Source of the DNA: Bacteroidales bacterium
Lineage (GTDB): Bacteria > Bacteroidota > Bacteroidia > Bacteroidales > Marinilabiliaceae
Length of the DNA stretch: 9,867 bases
Direction: 5' to 3'
Assembly: GCA_004552385.1 (NCBI GenBank)
Contig: SFOL01000069.1
Coordinates: 1-9,867, forward strand
The notes under the pieces were generated by a model. That model was given only the letters and a program-made list of their open reading frames with translations, was not told the origin of the DNA and made no database searches. Each line of letters starts with the position of its first letter. The first letter of the stretch is position 1. Positions 1 through 5,935 of the stretch are shown here, piece by piece. The position numbers and the translations under genes were made by a program.

Positions 1-299
1 GACACGGCGATGCGACAGAAAAAACTTCGGTGACTAAGCGTAACATCTGTTTGTAAGCGAAAAGGTGAAGCCGAGGCCAGAGAAAGAATGATACTCTTCT
101 GACCTCGACGTTGTATTTCTACGGTCGAAATTACAACTTTGTTTTACATTCTTCATACATATTTAGAAGAAACAGAGGCTCCGCATGTATCAATTCATAT
201 AAAAAACAGTCTGTCACACAGAATATAAGGGACAAGCGTGCGCAAATTTTGCAGATAGCGACAAAAAATAATATTATTTTATCACGAACGGCAAGAACA
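1..299. other. Left-edge region without a supported gene
   Basis: No reading frame here has family-like sequence. A short frame closing near base 56 could be the tail of a gene that began off the left edge, but 17 codons are too few to judge. The small frames at 111-362 (+) and 131-415 (minus) overlap each other and the terminator of amtB and resemble nothing. The only structure noted is the hairpin at 72-107. The stretch 110-300 is AT-rich and contains no clear TAnnTTTG promoter box on either strand. Confidence 0.5.
72..107. terminator. Weak hairpin, possible terminator of an off-window gene
   Basis: CGAGG (72-76) pairs with CCTCG (103-107) and CAGA (78-81) with TCTG (98-101), with one C/A mismatch between the two helices and a 16-base loop. 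On the + strand it is followed by a moderately T-rich run (TTGTATTTCT), and on the minus strand by CACCTTTTCG. It could terminate a + gene that ends left of the window. The loop is long and the T tract impure, so the call is weak. Confidence 0.3.
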
Positions 300-343
300 G
301 CGCAAACAAAGAAACGGCGACCCGGACACAAACCGAGTCGCCG
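300..343 (-). terminator. Rho-independent terminator of the glnK-amtB operon
   Basis: Read on the minus strand, CGGCGAC (343-337) pairs perfectly with GTCGCCG (321-315). The helix continues inward across one mismatch with CGG/CCG (335-333 with 325-323) around a 7-base loop. The stem is followed directly by GTTTCTTTGTTTG (314 downward), a good U-rich tail. It lies about 57 bases after the amtB stop codon, with no gene between, so it very likely ends the operon transcript. Confidence 0.78.
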
Positions 344-399
344 CCACTTGAGGCAACACTGAAGTGAGCAACAATGCGCCAACCTACATAAAAGAGCTT

Positions 400-1842
400 T
401 TAGTTGCCATAGCAAGTCTCACCATGCTCATAGATATCGAGCCCCTCCTCCTCAACACGAGCTGAGACTCGCAGGCCGAAGATCATGTCGATCGCCTTGA
501 AGATGACGAAGCCCATAAAAGCAGCCCAGCATCCGACCACGACAACGCCAAGCACCTCGGCTCCAAGGAAACCCCACCCGTGGCCGTAGAGCAGACCCTC
601 GGAGGTTGAAAGGAAACCAGTAAGGATAGTTCCGAGCGAGCCACAGACACCGTGGACGGAGCTTGCGCCAACAGGGTCGTCGATATGCAGCTTGCGATCA
701 ATAAACTCGACAGCGAAGACCATTACCGCACCGCAGATGAGGCCAATGATAACCGCCCCGGCGTCAGAGACGACATCACAACCTGCAGTGATGCCTACAA
801 GGCCGGCGAGAACGCCGTTGAGAGTGAGCGAGAGCGAGGGCTTGCCATACTTAAACCAGCTGACTACAATGGAAATGAAGCCGCCCGCGCACGCCGCGAG
901 GTTGGTAGTGAGGAAGACGTGAGAGATGGCATCTTGATCATCAGGAGAGGAGGCTGCGAGCTGAGAGCCGGGGTTGAAACCAAACCATCCGAACCAGAGG
1001 ATGAAAACGCCCAGCGCCGCAATGGTAAGGCTGTGGCCGGGGATAGCCTTGGAAGAGCCGTCCTTGTGGTACTTGCCGATGCGTGGTCCGATAATGGCCG
1101 CGCCAACGAAAGCGATCCAACCGCCAACGGAATGGACGACAGTGGAGCCTGCGAAATCATGGAAGGTGGTCCCGAAGACGTTCATCATGAAAGAGCCCTC
1201 GTCGGCATTGCAGAGCCAGCCGCCACCCCAAGTCCAGTGGCCAGAGACGGGATAGATAAGAACAGAGATGAAAACAGTGTAAATAAGGTACATATGGAAC
1301 TTGGTACGCTCGGCCATGGCACCTGAGACGATGGTGGCGGAGGTGGCACAGAAGACGGTCTGGAAGACGAGGAAGCCCTCGCGCGGGAGTCCGCCCGGAT
1401 CATGGAACAGGCAGTCGAAGAAATGCGGCATTCCGACAAAACCTCCATCGCCGAACATAAGACCGAAACCGACAAACCAGAAGAGCAGAGAACCGAGCGA
1501 GAAGTCGACAAAGTTCTTCATGAGAATGTTGGTAGTGTTCTTCGCCCTTGTGAAGCCCGCCTCGACCATGGCGAAGCCGGGCTGCATGAAGAAGACGAGC
1601 ATTGCCGCGAGCAAAATCCAGACAGTATCGACACCCCGGGCGAGATCGGCGACGGCGGAAGCCTCGGCTACGGCAGGAGCCTCGGCGGGAGCGGCAGAGA
1701 CGGCGACGACCTCGACGGTATCAGCAGGAACGGCCGCGAGCGAGTCGGCAGCCTCTTGCGCCGAGATGGACGAAGAGGCAAAAAGCGCGCAGGCGGAAAG
1801 AAGAATCGTCCCGAGCGCATATTTGAGGTAAAGGGATTTCAT
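400..1842 (-). CDS. amtB: Ammonium transporter AmtB
   Basis: A 480-residue Amt/Rh-family channel of the inner membrane that moves ammonium into the cell. Residues 1-29 form a signal peptide (cleavage probably after ISAQ). Residues 30-70 are an Ala/Glu/Val/Pro-rich linker, and the transmembrane core runs from about 72 to 456. Family hallmarks are present. DFAGSTVVH (229-237) gives the conserved Asp and the first pore His (H237). VGASSVHGVCG (391-401) gives the second pore His (H397). FGWFGFNPGS (284-293) and VFCATSA (163-169) match the segments carrying the two gate Phe residues of E. coli AmtB, here F289 and F164 by motif alignment. The cytoplasmic tail ends RVSARVEEEGLDIYEHGE, the type of tail that contacts P-II. 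At 480 residues it is longer than E. coli AmtB because of the N-terminal linker. It follows the P-II gene by 46 bases, an operon arrangement conserved widely. The ATG at 1842 is the only one that keeps the whole signal peptide. Confidence 0.97.
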   Translation of the reverse strand: MKSLYLKYALGTILLSACALFASSSISAQEAADSLAAVPADTVEVVAVSAAPAEAPAVAEASAVADLARGVDTVWILLAAMLVFFMQPGFAMVEAGFTRAKNTTNILMKNFVDFSLGSLLFWFVGFGLMFGDGGFVGMPHFFDCLFHDPGGLPREGFLVFQTVFCATSATIVSGAMAERTKFHMYLIYTVFISVLIYPVSGHWTWGGGWLCNADEGSFMMNVFGTTFHDFAGSTVVHSVGGWIAFVGAAIIGPRIGKYHKDGSSKAIPGHSLTIAALGVFILWFGWFGFNPGSQLAASSPDDQDAISHVFLTTNLAACAGGFISIVVSWFKYGKPSLSLTLNGVLAGLVGITAGCDVVSDAGAVIIGLICGAVMVFAVEFIDRKLHIDDPVGASSVHGVCGSLGTILTGFLSTSEGLLYGHGWGFLGAEVLGVVVVGCWAAFMGFVIFKAIDMIFGLRVSARVEEEGLDIYEHGETCYGN

Positions 1843-1888
1843 AATATAGTAATAGTTAGGTTAGGAACGAGAAAAGGGAGTGCGAACG

Positions 1889-2245
1889 TCACTTTGCGTC
1901 GTCGGGTATGTAAAGAGTCTCATCGCCATGCTTGCCTGTGCGGATGGAGATGGCGTCCTCGACGGGGATGACCCAAATGCGCCCATCGCCAATCTCACCC
2001 GTCTGGGCTGCAGAGACGACGGCGTTGACCGTTTTCTCGACATTGCAGTCGCGGACCACTATGGAGAGGAGAGTGCGCTCGATGCAACTGGTGTCATAAA
2101 CCACACCGCGATAGATGCGTCCCTGACGCGCCTTGCCAATGCCTCGCACGTCATAATAAGAGAACCACTCGATGTCGGCGTCAAGAAGAGCGTCGCGCAC
2201 ATCATCGAACTTGGTCTTTCTGATGATAGCCTCAATTTTTTTCAT
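1889..2245 (-). CDS. glnK: P-II nitrogen regulatory protein (GlnB/GlnK type)
   Basis: A 118-residue P-II protein, the usual family length. P-II trimers bind ATP/ADP and 2-oxoglutarate, read the carbon/nitrogen state and block the AmtB pore when nitrogen is ample. The start MKKIEAIIRKTKF matches the family start. The frame can be extended 14 residues upstream, but that part is unlike any P-II, so the ATG at 2245 is chosen. The T-loop (about 36-55) has YRGVVY with Y50 at the position of the modifiable Tyr51 of E. coli GlnB. The B-loop signature TGEIGDGRI is at 82-90 and the C-loop IRTGKHGDE at 101-109. Two nucleotide-contact positions differ from E. coli: Lys90 is Arg here (R89) and Arg101 is Ser (S100). 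The segment after Y50, DTSCIERT, also differs from E. coli and recalls archaeal/NifI2-like members. It is the first gene of the operon with amtB, which makes GlnK the better functional label. It could equally be named glnB. Confidence 0.94.
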   Translation of the reverse strand: MKKIEAIIRKTKFDDVRDALLDADIEWFSYYDVRGIGKARQGRIYRGVVYDTSCIERTLLSIVVRDCNVEKTVNAVVSAAQTGEIGDGRIWVIPVEDAISIRTGKHGDETLYIPDDAK

Positions 2246-2356
2246 AACTATCGCTATTAAAAATGTTAAATCAACAAGAAGGCTCAAGAGAGCGTCAAAT
2301 CATCAAATGACAAGAATTGAGAGCTTTTTGCTTACGTCTTATCACTAACGACATCA

Positions 2357-2364
2357 CAAATATA
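2357..2364 (-). promoter_or_regulatory. Candidate glnK-amtB promoter, -7 box
   Basis: On the minus strand these bases read TATATTTG, an exact match to the Bacteroidota primary-sigma -7 box TAnnTTTG and identical to the box in front of the tRNA-Leu gene. Transcription would start near 2350 and leave a leader of about 105 bases before the glnK ATG. No clear TTTG -33 box lies at the usual 19-21 base spacing; the nearest matches are too close (2377-2380) or too far (2398-2401). No nitrogen-regulator operator could be recognised. Confidence 0.45.
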
Positions 2365-2717
2365 ACAATCAGAAATCAAATGGCGACAGAATAGACACAA
2401 ATTGTAAGTTATTTACGTTATCCACCTAAGAAAAGTAATTAAACAGCGGGCAAAAACAGCGGTTTGTTAACACAGAGACACGCGGGGATGGGCACAAAAA
2501 GAGGTCAGGCAAAAGAAAATGCGGCCAAAAAGCGCAGCGCACCCCTAATAAAAAAGGGCACAGGCGAGAAAAAACACAAAAAACAAGCGAAGCCCCCCAA
2601 CAAAACATGAGGCAAGGGAGCCAGAGAAATGACAAGAAGCGAAAGGCAAAAAAAAGGAGAGCAAACAGACGTTCAAGACAAAAGGAGAGACAGACAGAAG
2701 ACAAAATAAGCCCCACG

Positions 2718-2749
2718 CTTGGCAATTGCGGCGGATTGAGGTATATTTG
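2718..2749 (+). promoter_or_regulatory. Promoter of tRNA-Leu
   Basis: The -7 box TATATTTG is at 2742-2749, an exact TAnnTTTG match. CTTG at 2718-2721 is one base off the TTTG -33 box, with a 20-base spacer, the normal Bacteroidota spacing. The predicted start near 2755 leaves a leader of about 10 bases before the mature tRNA 5' end. This is the clearest promoter in the window and supports the taxonomic assignment. Confidence 0.75.
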
Positions 2750-2764
2750 CACCCTGAAAAGGGA

Positions 2765-2847
<83 letters not shown>

Positions 2848-2861
2848 CAAGATTGGACAAG

Positions 2862-2906
2862 AAGAGCGGTGGCGCAAGGCAGACTTGCGCCACCGCTCTT
2901 AATTTT
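2862..2906 (+). terminator. Terminator of tRNA-Leu, 17-bp perfect stem
   Basis: AAGAGCGGTGGCGCAAG (2862-2878) pairs without mismatch to 2884-2900 around the loop GCAGA, followed by AATTTT. It starts 15 bases after the tRNA. The OMP gene converges from the right, with its stop at 2954-2956. On the minus strand the same stem is followed by the less regular CTTGTCC, so it may also stop that transcript, but the tail there is poor. Confidence 0.88.
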
Positions 2907-2953
2907 ACCCCCCCGACGCCAGCCTTGCAGCGAAAAACGGGAGTGGAAGAGGG

Positions 2954-5914
2954 TCAACGACCAGGAGGAGGGGTGTGACCCAACCCGTCGGCGGGGAAGT
3001 GGCGCCCGGAAGGCCTCTCATCGCCACCACGTCCCGAGCCTTGGGAAGAAGACGACGCCCCCTTGAACTTATAAGAGAAAGTGAGCATGGCGTAGCGCCG
3101 CAACGAGTTAGACGAGCTGGTGGAGACGTAGGCCTCCTGGACAGAGCGGCTGGAAGAGCGGCCACGGTCGAGAATGTCATTAACGCGCAGCCTCACCTCC
3201 GCCTGTCGGCGGGAGAGGAACTTGAAAGCCGCGGCCGCATTCCACAACACATAATTGTCATCGAAGCCTCCGCCCATGCCGCTGGAGAAATTATGAACCG
3301 CCGAAGTGGCGAAGACAAGATGACGGCTGAAAAAGAGCAGGTTGAGATCGGCACGAAGAGAGTGTCGGTAATAATTGTACCCAGCTGACGAAGCGAGCGA
3401 GCGAGAGACAACGTTATAAGACGGTTGGTAGGCCACATTGAAGTCGGCATTCTCAGAGAAGCTGCTCCCCACAACCGCACCCGCCGAGAAAGAGTAGCTA
3501 CGGCTGAAGACCTTGCATCCGTCATAAAGGCCGGGCGACCTCTGTAAATTAGCCCCGAGCGAGAGCGAGGCGTTGCACCCGACGCGCTTGATGGGCGAAG
3601 AGAACGTGGCGTTGACAGAGGCCGTGACAGAACCGTCAAGATTGACAGGCTTGGAGAACTGGGTGCCCGCAGGCAGGAGAATACCGCCAGGGAGGATAGA
3701 GTCGGCCGAGGCGATGAGAGTTGACGAGACCACCGCATCGCTGACAAAAGAGGTGCGCGACGAGATGGAGAAATGGCGACTGGCTGAGTGGTCGTTGGCC
3801 GAAAAAAGGAGATACAGCTGATGGGTGGTAGCCTGGTTGAGATCCGGATTGCCCGCCGTAAAGCACCTGACGTCAGAGACGTCGACAACATCCTGCAACT
3901 GGGAGATGGATGGGGCGGAGGAGCTCGTGCGATAGCGCAAGCGGATAGCTAAACTCTTATCGGCGGAGAGAGAGAACTCGGCCGACGGCATCAGCGAAAA
4001 GAAGGCATAGCGCGTGGAAAACTCGGAGGGGAAGGTCTGCCGGCCGCTGAGGAGAGCATTCTGCGCATCGAGCCCTATGGCGGCCTTGAAAGCCTTGGCC
4101 TTTGAGGCCCTGAGGGCGACCCCCGCGCGGTGGACAATGTAGCGGCTCTCATTGCTATTGCTGAGCCGGGGGGAGAAAGCGAACTCCCCCTCCCCCTGCG
4201 AGTCAAAGACGCCCGACGAGTCGACAGAGACAAACTTGTCGTTGGAGCTGAACGAGCAGGACGGCGCATAATTGACAAGCGCAGCCAAATACTCACCAAG
4301 GGGCTCGGTATAGACGGCACGGGCGGAAAAAGAGAAAGAACGCCCGCGGGAGTCAGAACACTGTCCGCTGACGCTGGCGAGTCTCGCCCCGGGCGACTCG
4401 GAAGCGAGGGGGTCGGGCCCGGCTGTCACATCGGCCGAGAGAGCGTCTGACTGTCCGTCAGCGTCAGGCCAGTCAAGCTGCGGCACAGAGTCACAGAAAG
4501 CCTGGAGGCTGCGTGAAGAGCCGTCGGACGAGGAGCGTTTGCCGGAGACCTTAACACCAAGCGAGACAGTGCGCCTGGGGAGCTGAAACTTATGGCGCCA
4601 GGTGAGGTTGCCGCCAAGCGACCACGACGAAGAGTGCGAGGAAGAGACCTGGCGTGTAGACCTGTAGGCCGACGCGCCCCACATATCGACACCGGAAGAC
4701 TCGCGGGACTGCTCCCCACCCTGCCACGACCAGTTGGGCGCAAAGATGAACGAATCATAGCGTCCCGCGCCCCACTTGAGCCTAAGCGAGACCCTATGGC
4801 CGTTGGACCTCCTGTGGCTGTCGGAGCCGCTTTGGTAAGAGCGCAGCGAGTCGGCCGCGCCCTCGGCCTGAAAATAATCTTGCAGAACACTGCTGGAGAC
4901 CTTATTGTCCTGATGAGAAAAGACATAGCTGCCCGTGGCAGTAAACCCGCCAGCCGACTCATAACGATAATTGACGCCGAACGCCCCCGTGGTGTTGAGG
5001 CCGCCTTGCGACTGCGCCGCCGCCTCGTCGGGCATAGAAAAGCCGCTCATGTTGACATCGTTGATCGAAGCCGAGACGAAAAGGCCATGCGAGCCTGCAG
5101 AGAAATTGGCAGTCGCCCCGGCCTCGTAGTGCTTATCGGAGCCACCGCCAGCGTAGGCGCGCCAGAAAGAGCCGACGCGGAAATCCGCCTTGGTCATAAT
5201 ATTAATAGTCTTCTCCTCGTTACCATCGGAGACACCCGTGAACTCGGCCTGCTCGCTCATCTTGTCGAAGACCTCGATCTTCTCGACCATATTGGCATCA
5301 ATATTCTTAAGAGCCGCCGACGGATCGGAACCGAAAAACTCCTTGCCGTCAACAAGAATCTTCTTAACCACCTCGCCGCCATGGGATACCTTGCCCCCGT
5401 CGACCTGCATGCCGGGCATCTTACGCAGAAGATCCTCAGTGGTGGCATCGGGGTGGACCTTGAAGGCGGCGGAATTGAAGACAACAGTGTCGCCCCTCTG
5501 CTCCTGACGCTGGACAGAGTGGACCACGGTGACTTCGGAGATCTCGCGCCCCACGGACTTCAGGCGTAGACAGCCGGCGTCATATTGCGCATTGTCGGCG
5601 AGGGAGAAATTGTGGACGAAAGGCTGAAAGCCCACAAAAGAGACCCGAAGAGAATAACGCCCCGCAGGGAGAGAATCGACAGAGAAAGACCCGTCGGGCG
5701 CCGACGGCACACCGCTGACGGCCTTGTCGCCCTCAAAGACCACGACAGAGGCCCCCGGGATGGCGGACCCGTCGTCGGCGGCGGCCACAGAACCTCGAAC
5801 CACGCTCTGCGCCAGGAGCCGACCGGGCGAAAGGGCCAACGCGAGAGACAGAGCCACGAGGCGAAAAAAGCCACGGGGCGCACAAGCAGAAATAGAGACG
5901 AGAAAAGAAAACAT
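2954..5914 (-). CDS. Outer-membrane beta-barrel protein, TonB-dependent-receptor-like
   Basis: 986 residues. A signal peptide occupies 1-36 (SPGRLLAQ then SVV). A carboxypeptidase-regulatory-like beta-sandwich follows at about 38-118 (VVRGSVAAADDGSAIPGASV, with FVGF at 93-96). A TonB-plug-like domain at about 120-245 contains EDLLRKMPGMQVDGG, KILVDGKEFFGSDPSAALKN and VEKIEVFDKMSEQAEFTGV, hallmarks of the Bacteroidota family with barrel type OMP_b-brl_3. A large Ser-rich barrel runs from about 248 to 953, ending in LTFSYKF. A 33-residue Gly/Arg/Pro-rich tail follows. There is no SusD-like partner, no SusC-type features and no clear TonB box, so the substrate is unknown. The gene lies 21 bases after the tamL-like gene in the same direction, which suggests co-transcription. 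The ATG at 5914 is the only start that gives a complete signal peptide. Transport of a ligand is inferred from the family only. Confidence 0.93.
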   Translation of the reverse strand: MFSFLVSISACAPRGFFRLVALSLALALSPGRLLAQSVVRGSVAAADDGSAIPGASVVVFEGDKAVSGVPSAPDGSFSVDSLPAGRYSLRVSFVGFQPFVHNFSLADNAQYDAGCLRLKSVGREISEVTVVHSVQRQEQRGDTVVFNSAAFKVHPDATTEDLLRKMPGMQVDGGKVSHGGEVVKKILVDGKEFFGSDPSAALKNIDANMVEKIEVFDKMSEQAEFTGVSDGNEEKTINIMTKADFRVGSFWRAYAGGGSDKHYEAGATANFSAGSHGLFVSASINDVNMSGFSMPDEAAAQSQGGLNTTGAFGVNYRYESAGGFTATGSYVFSHQDNKVSSSVLQDYFQAEGAADSLRSYQSGSDSHRRSNGHRVSLRLKWGAGRYDSFIFAPNWSWQGGEQSRESSGVDMWGASAYRSTRQVSSSHSSSWSLGGNLTWRHKFQLPRRTVSLGVKVSGKRSSSDGSSRSLQAFCDSVPQLDWPDADGQSDALSADVTAGPDPLASESPGARLASVSGQCSDSRGRSFSFSARAVYTEPLGEYLAALVNYAPSCSFSSNDKFVSVDSSGVFDSQGEGEFAFSPRLSNSNESRYIVHRAGVALRASKAKAFKAAIGLDAQNALLSGRQTFPSEFSTRYAFFSLMPSAEFSLSADKSLAIRLRYRTSSSAPSISQLQDVVDVSDVRCFTAGNPDLNQATTHQLYLLFSANDHSASRHFSISSRTSFVSDAVVSSTLIASADSILPGGILLPAGTQFSKPVNLDGSVTASVNATFSSPIKRVGCNASLSLGANLQRSPGLYDGCKVFSRSYSFSAGAVVGSSFSENADFNVAYQPSYNVVSRSLASSAGYNYYRHSLRADLNLLFFSRHLVFATSAVHNFSSGMGGGFDDNYVLWNAAAAFKFLSRRQAEVRLRVNDILDRGRSSSRSVQEAYVSTSSSNSLRRYAMLTFSYKFKGASSSSQGSGRGGDERPSGRHFPADGLGHTPPPGR

Positions 5915-5935
5915 AGCGGAAAACGGAATAAAAAG

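Larger units (their letters stand above)
2246..2764. other. Long intergenic region between glnK and tRNA-Leu, with a T-depleted tract
   Basis: 519 bases without a credible gene. The right half is extraordinarily poor in T on the + strand: by hand count 6 T among the 180 bases 2521-2700, against about 89 A, 46 G and 39 C. All stop codons on either strand need a T on the + strand, so random open frames appear here (for example 2426-2893 minus, which runs antisense through the tRNA). They should not be read as genes. A 9-base direct repeat AAACAGCGG occurs at 2441-2449 and 2454-2462. A glnK promoter candidate is at 2357-2364 and the tRNA promoter at 2718-2749. No strong hairpin was found. Confidence 0.6.

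Noticed and set aside
652..1326. 224-residue open frame on the + strand antisense to amtB
   Set aside because: It lies fully inside amtB, whose channel motifs are unmistakable. The antisense translation has no recognisable features.
2246..2287. Longer start for the P-II gene at 2287
   Set aside because: The 14 extra residues are unlike P-II proteins, whereas the ATG at 2245 gives the exact family N-terminus.
2418..2426. TTATCCACC, one base off a DnaA box
   Set aside because: A single site with no cluster, no AT-rich unwinding element beside it and no skew change, so no sign of an origin.
3391..3415. Short repeated gagc/gcga units in the OMP gene
   Set aside because: They are in frame, encode part of the Ser-rich barrel and are too short and irregular to be a functional repeat or CRISPR-like array.
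2954..5914. SusC-type nutrient receptor
   Set aside because: No SusD gene follows, no carbohydrate genes are nearby, and the plug and barrel motifs fit the OMP_b-brl_3 type rather than SusC.
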